In this document: piece after piece, positions 1 to 7,413 of the stretch
Numbering within the stretch: position 1 is the stretch's first letter
Layout of the letters: every line of letters begins with the position of its first letter
Assembly (NCBI GenBank): GCA_964388445.1
Contig: CAYMAI010000009.1
Location: 1-64,000 of the forward strand
Length of the DNA stretch: 64,000 bases
Direction of reading: 5' to 3'
From: CAYMAI01 sp964388445
GTDB taxonomy: Bacteria > 4484-113 > JAGGVC01
Position numbers and translations under genes: made by a program
Notes under the pieces: generated by a model
Database searches by the model: none
The model's input: only the letters and a program-made list of their open reading frames with translations
What the model was told of the DNA's origin: nothing

Positions 1-462
1 TCTTCCAAGCATCCAGCTTTTGACGCGCGCGCCTTCGTACATCAGGTTCGCGCCGGATACCTCAAGCGCGCCGCGGTCCGAAGGCAGCGCGATGCTGTTT
101 TCGTTGTACGTCATATTCCGCTGGCTTTTCCCGTCACGTTTGGCATTATTGCGGATTTGAAAACCTTTTCTGCGAGCCAATTCGTAAAGTTTTCCGGTTT
201 GAGAAAGCTCGGACGGGTTCATCGAGAGCGACGACAAAACAGCGGGCGCAGAGCCGTTCACGAGCACGAGCCTGCCCTTCGCCGCAATCGCCTCGGTGTC
301 GCCCGCCGCGGACGTCGAGGGGTTGTACGTGCGCCGTGCGGGGGAAATCTCGCCCTTGACGTTGTTCCGAGGCTGAAGCCTCGGCTCCATGGTCGCGACA
401 AGATTCGCTTCGCCGCGTTGCGAAAAGTTTATCGCGCCAATTGTCGAATCCCGTTTTGGCAT
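1..462 (-). CDS. Unknown protein, C-terminal part cut off by the window edge
   Basis: The frame is open for 154 codons from an ATG at 462 to the window edge, so only the N-terminal part is visible. I do not recognise the family. The visible part is polar and hydrophilic, rich in Arg, Asn and Ser, with no signal peptide or membrane segment at the start. A second in-frame ATG lies about 25 codons downstream. I chose the first because a sigma70-like promoter sits just upstream of it, although no Shine-Dalgarno is visible. The gene is divergent from surE and the two share about 150 bp of upstream DNA. Codon use (many GAA, AAA, GCG) resembles the rest of the window, which supports a real gene. Confidence 0.55.
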   Translation of the reverse strand, partial: MPKRDSTIGAINFSQRGEANLVATMEPRLQPRNNVKGEISPARRTYNPSTSAAGDTEAIAAKGRLVLVNGSAPAVLSSLSMNPSELSQTGKLYELARRKGFQIRNNAKRDGKSQRNMTYNENSIALPSDRGALEVSGANLMYEGARVKSWMLGR

Positions 463-479
463 TTTGTGCCGCCGGGGAA

Positions 480-508
480 ATTGTACCGGAAATTAGTGCG
501 AAGCGCAA
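480..508 (-). promoter_or_regulatory. Sigma70-like promoter of the truncated minus-strand gene
   Basis: On the minus strand TTGCGC (503-508) and TACAAT (480-485) are separated by exactly 17 bp. The ATG at 462 lies 17 nt past the -10, so the leader would be only about ten nucleotides. The same TTGCGC -35 recurs upstream of the rubredoxin-like gene. Confidence 0.55.
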
Positions 509-597
509 GTATTGCATAAACGGCGTTGCCACACATTAGTTTTAGTATACGAATGGCGCGCCAGCGGCGACATGATGCGGCACCTAAAGCTATTTGC

Positions 598-603
598 TAC
601 AAT
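598..603 (+). promoter_or_regulatory. -10 element for leaderless surE
   Basis: TACAAT ends 6 nt before the GTG of surE, so the expected transcription start coincides with the G of the start codon. I see no convincing -35 at 16-18 bp and no Shine-Dalgarno. Confidence 0.5.
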
Positions 604-609
604 CCCGCC

Positions 610-1908
610 GTGAACGAAAAGCGAAGACTTCGTGTGCTTGTTTCGAACGACGACGGCATTTTCAGCGAGGGGCTGGCAGAACTGGCGAACGTTCTTAGCC
701 CGTGGTGCGACGTGACCGTAGTCGTTCCCGACACCCAGCAGTCGGCTTCGAGCCACGCAATCACGCTGCACAAGCCGCTTCGCCTTCACCAGCTGGACGA
801 AATCGCGCCGGGCGTGCCGACGTTCGTCGCGAGCGGCTCGCCGACGGATTCGGTTGTTCTCGGGCTCGATTACGTGCTTAAGGGAAACCGGCCCGACCTC
901 GTGCTTTCGGGCATAAACAAAGGCGGAAACACAGCGGAAGACGTCAGCTATTCCGGCACGGTCGCCGCGGCGATGGAAGGCGCGATATGCAGAATTCCGT
1001 CCGTCGCGATTTCGCTTAACGGCGACAAGCGGGTTCATTACAACGTCGCCGCGCTTGCGGCGCTGGGGCTCGTGTATAGAATCGCCTACTGCCTCGGCCT
1101 TCCGCTTGCGGAAAAATCGCTCGAAATGGTGCCGCAAAAGTTGCGCATCGGTTGCCCGGCTGAAAGCGCGGCCAACGAAAAGCTGCGCAATTGCGGAGGC
1201 GACGGCTGGCCGTTTTATTTATGCAACGTGAACGTGCCAGACCTTCCGGAGGCGGAGATTAAAGGATGGCATGTGACCGCTCTCGGAAAGCGCGACTATC
1301 GCGATGTCGTCGTCGAAAAGTTCGACCCGCGCGGCCGCCCGTATTTTTGGATTGCGGGCGAGGAAGTTTTCACCGAAGACCCGCCGGGCAGCGACCTTTG
1401 GGCGGTGCGCGAAGGCTATATTTCGGTTACGCCGCTTTTGCTCGACTATACGGATTTCGACGCCGTGCGAAGGCTATCGGCATTGTTCGGACAATCCGGC
1501 CTTGCGGCGACGCGGATTGCTCTCGGCAATGGCTCTCTATCGCTGGAGGAGCTTAACCTGCTGTTCGAATATCTGCCGGCGGATTTAACTTTCGTCGGCG
1601 AAGGCGGCGAAATAGCGTTTTACTCCGAAAAGGACGAATATATTTTTCCGCGGGAGCCGAAGATTATCGGAAGCCCGATTGAAAATTGCCACTCGGAAAA
1701 AAGCATGGACGAGCTAATGGAATTGATGGAAGACTTCAAATCGGGGAGGCGCGACTATGCCGAAAACTTTCGCGAAAAGGACGGCAGGCTGATTCACGTC
1801 AGGTATATCGCGGTGCGCGACAAGCGAGGGGAATATCGGGGAATTCTCGAAACGGCGATGGATTTGACGTTCGTAATGGACTATCTTGAAAAGGGCGGCG
1901 GCTTGTGA
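610..1908 (+). CDS. surE: 5'-nucleotidase SurE fused to a C-terminal PAS domain
   Basis: SurE is a metal-dependent phosphatase that dephosphorylates nucleoside 5'- and 3'-monophosphates and short polyphosphates. The N-terminal roughly 270 residues carry the family signatures: VLVSNDDGI with the metal-binding Asp pair, SGSPTDSVVLGL, and the Asn/Ser loop VLSGINKGGN followed by YSGTVAAAMEG. SurE proteins normally stop near 250-270 residues, but this one runs to 432. From about residue 315 a second domain begins (LPADLTFVGE, the pair NCH, then a long FKSGRRD helix and HVRYIAVRD). It resembles the PAS domain found at the end of DUF438 proteins. The frame is continuous, so I read it as a true fusion. 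The start is the GTG at 610, because SurE homologues begin right there and a -10 box lies 6 nt upstream. The next gene is accC, 64 bp downstream with its own -10. Confidence 0.9.
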   Translation: MNEKRRLRVLVSNDDGIFSEGLAELANVLSPWCDVTVVVPDTQQSASSHAITLHKPLRLHQLDEIAPGVPTFVASGSPTDSVVLGLDYVLKGNRPDLVLSGINKGGNTAEDVSYSGTVAAAMEGAICRIPSVAISLNGDKRVHYNVAALAALGLVYRIAYCLGLPLAEKSLEMVPQKLRIGCPAESAANEKLRNCGGDGWPFYLCNVNVPDLPEAEIKGWHVTALGKRDYRDVVVEKFDPRGRPYFWIAGEEVFTEDPPGSDLWAVREGYISVTPLLLDYTDFDAVRRLSALFGQSGLAATRIALGNGSLSLEELNLLFEYLPADLTFVGEGGEIAFYSEKDEYIFPREPKIIGSPIENCHSEKSMDELMELMEDFKSGRRDYAENFREKDGRLIHVRYIAVRDKRGEYRGILETAMDLTFVMDYLEKGGGL

Positions 1909-1954
1909 TTGAGCGGGCGGCGCGGAATCGCTTAAATTTGGGTCATACTGCTGA

Positions 1955-1960
1955 TAGAAT
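1955..1960 (+). promoter_or_regulatory. Possible -10 for accC
   Basis: TAGAAT ends 12 nt before the accC ATG. There is no good Shine-Dalgarno in between, so a very short leader is possible. The -35 region (TTAAAT, 17 bp upstream) is weak. Confidence 0.35.
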
Positions 1961-1972
1961 GGCGGCGTCCCG

Positions 1973-3496
1973 ATGAGTCCCGAAATCAAGAAAGTGCTGG
2001 TCGCGAATCGCGGAGAAATCGCCGTGCGGATTATCCGCGGCTGTCAGGAAATGGCCATCGCGACCGTGGCGGTTTTCAGCGAAGCGGACCGGGATGCCTT
2101 GCATGTGCGGCTTGCCGGCGAATCCGTTTTAATCGGCCCCGCGCCGGCGGCGGAAAGCTATTTGGTCATCGAAAAAATAATCGGCGCCGCGAAAGCGAGC
2201 GGTGCGGACGCGATTCATCCCGGTTACGGATTTCTGGCGGAAAATGCGGCGTTTTCTATGGCGGTTCGCGATGCCGGGCTTACGTTTATCGGCCCTTCTC
2301 CCGAAAGCATCAGGGCCATGGGCGACAAAGTGGAAGCGCGGGCGCTTGCTGCGAAGGCCGGCGTGCCGGTTGTTCCCGGTTTTCAGGTTGACGGAAGCGC
2401 AGGAATTTCCGGCGAAGCGCTAATCGAACGGCTGCTCGCGTCCGCGAAGGATATCGGCTATCCAGTGCTGATAAAGGCGGCGGCGGGCGGAGGCGGGAAG
2501 GGGATGCGCGTCGTGCGCGAAGAAACCTCGTTTGCCGATTCCGCGCAGGCGGCCATGCGGGAAGCGGCGGCTGCGTTCGGCAACCCGGTAATTTATCTCG
2601 AAAAATATCTCGACTCGCCGCGGCACATCGAAGTGCAAGTACTGGGCGACGGCAAGGGCGGCGCGGTTCACGTCGGAGAGCGCGAATGCAGCATCCAGCG
2701 GCGCCATCAAAAAATCGTCGAAGAGACGCCGAGCCCTGTTATTGACGAGGACACGCGCGAAAAGATGACGGCGGCGGCGGCGGCGCTTGCGTCGGCGATC
2801 GATTACGAAGGCGCGGGGACGGTGGAATTTCTATATGCGAGCGGCGGCGGTTTTTATTTTCTCGAAATGAATACTCGGCTTCAGGTTGAGCATCCGGTAA
2901 CGGAAATGGTGTACGGCGTTGACCTCGTGCGCGAGCAAATAGGAATCGCGCATGGAGGCGGTATAGGCCATCTCGAAAATTTAAAGCGGCGCGGATATTC
3001 GGTGGAGTGCCGGATTTACGCCGAAGATGCGTTTCACGGATTTCTTCCGCAAGTGGGCCGCGTCGAAATGCTCGAAACGCCCGGCGGGAACGGAATACGC
3101 GACGACAGCTCGCTATACGAAGGCGCGGTAATATCGGAATATTACGACCCGCTTCTCGCAAAACTCTGCTGCTGGGCGGAAAACCGGGAAGCGGCGCTGA
3201 GAAAGATGGACTGGGCGCTATCGCGCTATCGCGTGCTCGGCGTGACGACGAACATCGATTTTTTAAGGCGCGTGGTGTCGCACCCGAAGTTTATCGCCGG
3301 AGATTACGATACGCATTTTCTCGAACGGCACGAGAAAGATTTCGAGCGCGGTGCCGAAGAAATCCCGATCGAAGCTCTGGCGGCGGCGGCGATTTTCGCC
3401 GAGTCCGGAGTTTCCGCGACGGGCGGCGCGCATGGAACGGATGCGGAACATCCGGGGCCGTGGTCGAGCGGCGGCGGATGGCGTCAGTCGGCGTGA
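1973..3496 (+). CDS. accC: Biotin carboxylase subunit of an acyl-CoA carboxylase
   Basis: It uses ATP and bicarbonate to carboxylate biotin on a carrier protein, the first half-reaction of acetyl-, propionyl- or methylcrotonyl-CoA carboxylase. The N-terminus KVLVANRGEIAVRIIRGCQE, the ATP-grasp glycine loop AAAGGGGKGMRVV near residue 170, HVGERECSIQRRHQK and the catalytic-region motif EMNTRLQVEHPVTE are all present. At 507 residues it is longer than a stand-alone AccC (about 450). The extra C-terminal tail ends in PWSSGGGWR, the kind of linker that joins the carboxylase to the biotin domain in single-chain alpha subunits. Here a TGA follows three residues later and the biotin domain is a separate gene 46 bp downstream. 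No carboxyltransferase gene is in the window. The methylmalonyl-CoA mutase gene at 48 kb makes a propionyl-CoA substrate possible, but this is inference. Confidence 0.9.
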   Translation: MSPEIKKVLVANRGEIAVRIIRGCQEMAIATVAVFSEADRDALHVRLAGESVLIGPAPAAESYLVIEKIIGAAKASGADAIHPGYGFLAENAAFSMAVRDAGLTFIGPSPESIRAMGDKVEARALAAKAGVPVVPGFQVDGSAGISGEALIERLLASAKDIGYPVLIKAAAGGGGKGMRVVREETSFADSAQAAMREAAAAFGNPVIYLEKYLDSPRHIEVQVLGDGKGGAVHVGERECSIQRRHQKIVEETPSPVIDEDTREKMTAAAAALASAIDYEGAGTVEFLYASGGGFYFLEMNTRLQVEHPVTEMVYGVDLVREQIGIAHGGGIGHLENLKRRGYSVECRIYAEDAFHGFLPQVGRVEMLETPGGNGIRDDSSLYEGAVISEYYDPLLAKLCCWAENREAALRKMDWALSRYRVLGVTTNIDFLRRVVSHPKFIAGDYDTHFLERHEKDFERGAEEIPIEALAAAAIFAESGVSATGGAHGTDAEHPGPWSSGGGWRQSA

Positions 3497-3542
3497 AACC
3501 CGGCGGTTTGCCAGTTAGATACATTCGCTTTGATGGAAGAAA

Positions 3543-4043
3543 ATGGAGCATAGATTCAAAGCTGGCGGAGAGGAGTTTGCAGTAACTCTTACGAAAGACG
3601 GAGAGGGCTTGGTCGCGCGCTGCGGCGAACGCGAGCTGAAAATAGACGCTGTCGAGCGTATGAACGGTTACATCGCGATTTCCGCCGGCGGAAGGCGCAT
3701 CGCCGTACGCGGGAAAAACACGCGCGACGCGGTTTTTGTAAGCTTATCGGGCGGCGCGTTTACGTTCGCCAAAGTGCGCGCAAGCGCGAAGCAATCCGAA
3801 AGCGGCGGAACGCTTACCGCGCCGATGGCGGGTCAGGTGTTGAAAGTTTTCGTGAAACCGGGCGACACAGTCGAAAAGGGGCGCAGGCTATTGATACTCG
3901 AAGCGATGAAAATGGAACACGAGATCGCGGCGCCCGTTTCCGGTGTGATTGCCGCGGTTCACTTTGCGGAAGGCGAGCGCTGCCAGCAAGACGACGTACT
4001 TGTCGAGCTTGAAGAATCGGGCGGCGCAAACGGAGCCGCCTGA
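3543..4043 (+). CDS. Biotin carboxyl carrier protein
   Basis: This 166-residue protein carries the biotin shuttled between biotin carboxylase and carboxyltransferase. The C-terminal half is a biotinyl domain: TLTAPMAGQVLKVFVKPGD, then the biotinylation motif EAMKMEHE with the acceptor Lys near residue 122, then a mirrored AAPVSGVI strand. The N-terminal half (about 85 residues) is a beta-rich region such as precedes the biotin domain in PccA or MccA alpha chains. The ATG follows a GGAAG Shine-Dalgarno, and stops at 3516 and 3531 close the frame upstream, so it is an independent gene rather than part of one chain with accC. It lies 46 bp after accC and 38 bp before mqnA, so it is probably cotranscribed with accC. 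Confidence 0.88.
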   Translation: MEHRFKAGGEEFAVTLTKDGEGLVARCGERELKIDAVERMNGYIAISAGGRRIAVRGKNTRDAVFVSLSGGAFTFAKVRASAKQSESGGTLTAPMAGQVLKVFVKPGDTVEKGRRLLILEAMKMEHEIAAPVSGVIAAVHFAEGERCQQDDVLVELEESGGANGAA

Positions 4044-4081
4044 CCGGACTATGCGGATGTAATTTCGCGGAGCGGTATCGA

Positions 4082-4978
4082 ATGAACGAACCAAAATCCA
4101 AAGTCAGAATCGCCGTACCGTCCCGTCTCGACGCCGTTTTGTACGAGTACGCGCTGAAAAAAGATAGCGGCGTGGACCTTACGCTGGCGCATCCGCGCGA
4201 AGTGCCGGGGCTATTGCGTGACGGAATCGCAGATTGCGCGCTTGTTCCGGCGGTAATGTACTTTCAAGGCGACTACCTTATCGTTCCCGACGCCGCAATA
4301 AGCACGTTTACCGAGCTGAGCACCGAAATTTTGGTGTCCCGCATTCCGCTTCAAGAAGTCAAGTCCGTCGCGGTGCCTCGCCAACCCGACACGGCGCGCA
4401 CGATTTTGGAAATTTCGCTTCGGGAGCTTTTTCCCGAAGTGCCGTACAAGTTCGAAATCGGGAAGGGCAATCCGTTCAAAGACCTTGAAAAAGTGGACGC
4501 CGCGCTGATTTCCGGCGAAGGCGCGCTCGGCGTGCCGCCGACTTTCAAGCGATACAACATCGGCGAGTTTTGGGTAAGGCTCGTGGAGCTTCCCGCCGTA
4601 TTTTACCTTTGGCTCGTTCCGGCCGATTCTCCCGCCGAACTTCGCGAAAGGGCGTACGCCCACGTTCTGCGCGCGAAAAAGACTGGTCTTGCCAATTCGG
4701 ATAAAGTAGTTCAATACGCCCGCGAGCGCGTGACTCTGAACAAATACAAAATGATCGAATACCTGACGGTCGAAATCGATTACGACCTTTTCAGCAAGCA
4801 GGTCAAATCTCTCGAAGAAATGTGCCAGCTCATGGTGGATTACCGGCTGATACCCGAAGAAAAGCAAAAGCCGCTCGAATTCGCGACCGCGCGAAGCCAC
4901 GTGAGCGTTTTCGAAGAAGTATTCGGAGTTTCCGAAGACGGTATCGAAGACGTGCTTCTCGATTGGGACGACGAGTAG
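4082..4978 (+). CDS. mqnA: Chorismate dehydratase MqnA, futalosine menaquinone pathway
   Basis: MqnA dehydrates chorismate to 3-enolpyruvylbenzoate, the first committed step of the futalosine route to menaquinone. The 298-residue protein has the periplasmic-binding-protein-like fold pattern of the MqnA/MqnD group (PF02621): a start KVRIAVPSRLDAVLYEYAL, DGIADCALVPAVMYF, IVPDAAIST, the middle segment ILVSRIPLQEVKSVAVPRQ with a TART triad, and ALISGEGALG before the GEFW/LPAVFYLW stretch. The order of motifs fits MqnA better than MqnD. About 25 residues at the C-terminus (ending in an acidic DVLLDWDDE) extend beyond the family core. A GGAG lies 10 nt before the ATG. The gene is convergent with rapZ, 20 bp away. 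No other mqn gene is in the window. Confidence 0.78.
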   Translation: MNEPKSKVRIAVPSRLDAVLYEYALKKDSGVDLTLAHPREVPGLLRDGIADCALVPAVMYFQGDYLIVPDAAISTFTELSTEILVSRIPLQEVKSVAVPRQPDTARTILEISLRELFPEVPYKFEIGKGNPFKDLEKVDAALISGEGALGVPPTFKRYNIGEFWVRLVELPAVFYLWLVPADSPAELRERAYAHVLRAKKTGLANSDKVVQYARERVTLNKYKMIEYLTVEIDYDLFSKQVKSLEEMCQLMVDYRLIPEEKQKPLEFATARSHVSVFEEVFGVSEDGIEDVLLDWDDE

Positions 4979-4998
4979 TTTGGCAGAGAATTTTTCGC

Positions 4999-5892
4999 TT
5001 AGCTTTGCTGCTTTTTAAAGTCCCTGTGAACCGCAACGGCTTTTTGGCCTTGCGATGAAAAATGCTCGGCAAGCCTTTTGGCGAAAGCCACGCTGCGATG
5101 CTGTCCGCCGGTGCATCCGACGCCGACCGTCAGGCTGAATTTGCCGACTTTCACGAATTCCTGCAAAGTAGGCTCGATAAGCCGGACAATGGAATCGAAA
5201 TATTCGTTCGCATGCTCGCAGCCCATTACGAAATCGTAAACGGCTTTGTCTTCGCCCGTAAGGTTTGCAAGGTCCGGAATATAAAACGGGTTCGAAAGAA
5301 ATCGCACGTCGAAAATGAAGTCCGCGTCGAGCGGCACTCCGAACTTGAATCCGAAGCTGACAAATTCCAGCTTCAATACGTTCGCCGCGTCGGTGCCGAC
5401 GAAACTGCGCAAAATCGCTTCGCGTAAATTGGCGGCGTTAAGGTCGCTCGTGTCGATAATCCGCGTTGCGTGCTCGCGTATCGGTTCGAGTTTTCGCCTT
5501 TCGTCTTCGATGGCTTCTTGCATCGAGCGTCCGGCCTGCAGCGGATGGGAGCGGCGCACTTCTTTGAACCGGTTAATTAGCGTGTCGGTGTCGCAGTCGA
5601 GATAAAGGATTTTGAATTCGACGCCGTTTTTTTTAAGCTGGTTCAACATTTTGCGGAAGTCGTCGAAAAGTATGCCGCTTCTGACGTCGCTCGCAACGGC
5701 GACGCCCGGTCCGGTCGAATAGCTTTTTTGATATAGGCTGTAAAACGTACTCACGAGGGCGGGCGGAAGATTGTCGATGCAGAAACATCCCAAGTCTTCG
5801 AAGCAGCGCATCGCCGTCGATTTGCCCGCGCCGGAAAGCCCCGTGATTATCACGAGCGGCGTACCCGCAATGAATTTTCCCATATGTTCCAT
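4999..5892 (-). CDS. rapZ: RapZ/YvcJ-family nucleotide-binding protein
   Basis: RapZ proteins are P-loop ATP/GTP-binding regulators; in E. coli RapZ is an RNase E adaptor controlling GlmS via small RNAs, while Bacillus YvcJ affects competence and sugar growth. The 297-residue protein shows the Walker A motif GLSGAGKSTAMRCFEDLG near the start, CIDNLPPALV, a middle SFGFKFGVPLDADFIFDVRF segment and the C-terminal VGVGCTGGQHRSVA signature. Length matches the family. Two starts are possible, ATG at 5892 and ATG at 5883; neither has a strong Shine-Dalgarno. Upstream on the same strand lies a small membrane protein gene, 68 bp away. Confidence 0.92.
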   Translation of the reverse strand: MEHMGKFIAGTPLVIITGLSGAGKSTAMRCFEDLGCFCIDNLPPALVSTFYSLYQKSYSTGPGVAVASDVRSGILFDDFRKMLNQLKKNGVEFKILYLDCDTDTLINRFKEVRRSHPLQAGRSMQEAIEDERRKLEPIREHATRIIDTSDLNAANLREAILRSFVGTDAANVLKLEFVSFGFKFGVPLDADFIFDVRFLSNPFYIPDLANLTGEDKAVYDFVMGCEHANEYFDSIVRLIEPTLQEFVKVGKFSLTVGVGCTGGQHRSVAFAKRLAEHFSSQGQKAVAVHRDFKKQQS

Positions 5893-5960
5893 AAAATAAA
5901 GAACCGCGGCCTAGAAAAATGCAGGAGCCGCATAATTAGAATACACCCGAATCGCGTCTT

Positions 5961-6530
5961 TTATTCAGGATGCGGACTATAATCATCGCCTTGAAAGTCG
6001 TCGAGGTTCAGTCCGGACAGGTTTTCGATGTATTCCGACACCTTTCCTCCAAGCTCCTCGTCCATCGGCCGGTATTCGCGTGCGTCCATCAAATTGAAGA
6101 CCCACTTTCCGTCTTCTTGCGTCCACCTGGTGCTTATAAAAAACTTGTCGAAGCCGCTTTCCACGTCCACCGAAAACCTGATAACGGTTTCCCACACTTT
6201 CCAGTCCGCGGAATGCTGGGCGCTTATAAGCTTCATTTCCTTGATTATCCCGTCGTTGCCGGTAACTTGCGCCCATCTGGCGGCGGCGAGCGCGCTGTCG
6301 CGGTCGCGGCTGCGGATGAAATCGCAGGCTTCGATGAGCTTTCCGCTCTCAACGGTAGTTTTAAGCGCGGCGACGCGCGTCTTGAAAACGTACACTTTGT
6401 ACCAGCGCTGTCCGAAAAGAATGACCACCACGAGCATCGCCGCGATGAGAATGAGAAGCGCAATCATGGAGCGGCGCTTTTTCTCCTCGGGAGTTACTTC
6501 GCGCTCCATCTTTTCGAATCTGTATTTCAT
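5961..6530 (-). CDS. Unknown protein with one N-terminal membrane segment
   Basis: I do not recognise this 189-residue protein. Residues 1-20 are charged (many Glu, Lys, Arg), followed by one strong transmembrane helix at about 22-42 (IALLILIAAMLVVVILF). The rest, probably outside the membrane, is a compact alpha/beta domain with Trp-rich stretches such as RWTQEDGKWVFNLMD. The length and shape resemble small NTF2-like or DUF4440-like extracytoplasmic domains, but I would not assign one. The C-terminus is acidic and ends near the rapZ promoter region. It sits between hicA and rapZ on the same strand, with 37 bp and 68 bp gaps. Confidence 0.6.
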   Translation of the reverse strand: MKYRFEKMEREVTPEEKKRRSMIALLILIAAMLVVVILFGQRWYKVYVFKTRVAALKTTVESGKLIEACDFIRSRDRDSALAAARWAQVTGNDGIIKEMKLISAQHSADWKVWETVIRFSVDVESGFDKFFISTRWTQEDGKWVFNLMDAREYRPMDEELGGKVSEYIENLSGLNLDDFQGDDYSPHPE

Positions 6531-6567
6531 ATCGGGCGGATTATACTATCCGGCGCAGTATTTTTAG

Positions 6568-6876
6568 CTAATCTTCAATTTCGCGATTAGTTTCTCTCGG
6601 TTTTTTGGATTTCAAAAATTTCTTCAGTTTGGCCGGATTTCCCGCAAGCTCCAAATAAAGATCCCTGTCGATTTCCGCGACGCGAAGAATGTTCCTGAAA
6701 GTTCCCGGAGCGAGTCTGTCACGATTCATGGGAACGGAAATTGCTTGTTTTAACCCATCCACTTCAAGCACGAAGTGATCTCCTCGTGGGGTTCGTTCTT
6801 CAACGCGGCGGCCGCTGAAGTAGGCTTTCAGGAATTTTATGCAGTCTTCGGAACCCGGTTCTTTTAGACCGGGCAC
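6568..6876 (-). CDS. hicA: HicA-like mRNA interferase toxin
   Basis: HicA toxins are small dsRBD-fold RNases that cut mRNA and are neutralised by HicB. This 102-residue protein shows the HicA layout: a short helix (CIKFLKAYF), a strand pair around TPRGDHFVLEV with the conserved Gly-x-His, then VPMNRDRLAPGTFRNILRVA, matching the family's V-x(4)-L-x-x-GTLR-x-ILR segment. The C-terminal 20 residues are Lys-rich and outside the family core. The GTG start overlaps the end of hicB by 13 bp, so translation is probably coupled. Partner order (antitoxin first) fits hicBA systems rather than the more common hicAB order. Confidence 0.75.
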   Translation of the reverse strand: MPGLKEPGSEDCIKFLKAYFSGRRVEERTPRGDHFVLEVDGLKQAISVPMNRDRLAPGTFRNILRVAEIDRDLYLELAGNPAKLKKFLKSKKPRETNREIED

Positions 6877-7259
6877 GGCTTTCTGTTTCCTTCCGCGGCG
6901 CTATACGTGTATTCTTCGAACGTAAGGAAGTCTCGATCGGACTTGAGCATGTTTGTGCCGAAGGTAATCTGTTTTGGAAGTCTGCAATTGAAAATTTTTC
7001 CCTTTCCGTTAACTTCCATTTCGTCGCAAACATAGCCCCCTTGTTCGATTAGTCTTTTGAAAGTACCGAGTTCGAGCGAGCTTTCCACCAATATCTCCAG
7101 CGCTTCGCAAAACATTTTTACCGCTTCTTCCGGCGTCGGGCCGTCCCGAACGATGTCTATAAAGTCCGAAGTGGAATAATAGCAGCCGTCGGCTTCGCTG
7201 TAACTTACAGCTATGAAAACGGGAATTCTGACTTCCAAAATTGTAAGTTTGCCGCTCAA
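6864..7259 (-). CDS. hicB: HicB-like antitoxin
   Basis: HicB antitoxins have an RNase H-like domain that binds HicA and usually a DNA-binding tail. Here the N-terminal 75 residues fit the HicB domain: a strand pair PVFIAVSYSEADGCYYSTSDF, then DIVRDGPTPEEAVKMFCEALEIL, the typical helix after the Asp-rich turn. The remaining roughly 55 residues do not look like the usual ribbon-helix-helix or helix-turn-helix and I could not assign them. Start is a TTG at 7259 with AAGGAG 5 nt upstream, and a consensus promoter lies 43 bp farther up. The gene is divergent from the family-B polymerase. Confidence 0.7.
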   Translation of the reverse strand: MSGKLTILEVRIPVFIAVSYSEADGCYYSTSDFIDIVRDGPTPEEAVKMFCEALEILVESSLELGTFKRLIEQGGYVCDEMEVNGKGKIFNCRLPKQITFGTNMLKSDRDFLTFEEYTYSAAEGNRKPCPV

Positions 7260-7301
7260 GCCGACTCCTTTCGCCGTCCCGCACGGGATTTAGGCTCTTA
7301 A

Positions 7302-7330
7302 ATAATACCCAAATTACTCCCGGTTTTCAA
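7302..7330 (-). promoter_or_regulatory. Consensus sigma70 promoter of hicBA
   Basis: TTGAAA (7325-7330) and TATTAT (7302-7307) on the minus strand are 17 bp apart. The leader of about 35 nt contains the AAGGAG used by hicB. HicB proteins often repress such a promoter; I did not find a clear operator palindrome. Confidence 0.65.
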
Positions 7331-7375
7331 CTTGAAAATGACTAGCAGTACCTTTGCTCCCTATTCGGCCGGCAA

Positions 7376-7405
7376 TTGACCGTTTGCCGCCGGAAGTGGT
7401 AGTTT
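7376..7405 (+). promoter_or_regulatory. Promoter of the family-B polymerase gene
   Basis: TTGACC (7376-7381) and TAGTTT (7400-7405) are 18 bp apart, and a TG one base before the -10 makes it an extended -10. The polymerase ATG is 8 nt past the -10, so the mRNA should be nearly leaderless. Confidence 0.45.
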
Positions 7406-7413
7406 CAAAATCC

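Noticed and set aside
146..532. A 128-codon frame on the minus strand over the first gene
   Set aside because: It overlaps the better frame (1-462), has unusual Arg/Cys-rich composition and no promoter fit; it is a shadow frame.
3494..3543. A frameshift between biotin carboxylase and the biotin carrier
   Set aside because: There are in-frame stops at three positions and a Shine-Dalgarno before the second ATG, so one indel would not restore a single chain.
4978..4999. A terminator between mqnA and rapZ
   Set aside because: The gap is 20 bp with no stem of useful length.
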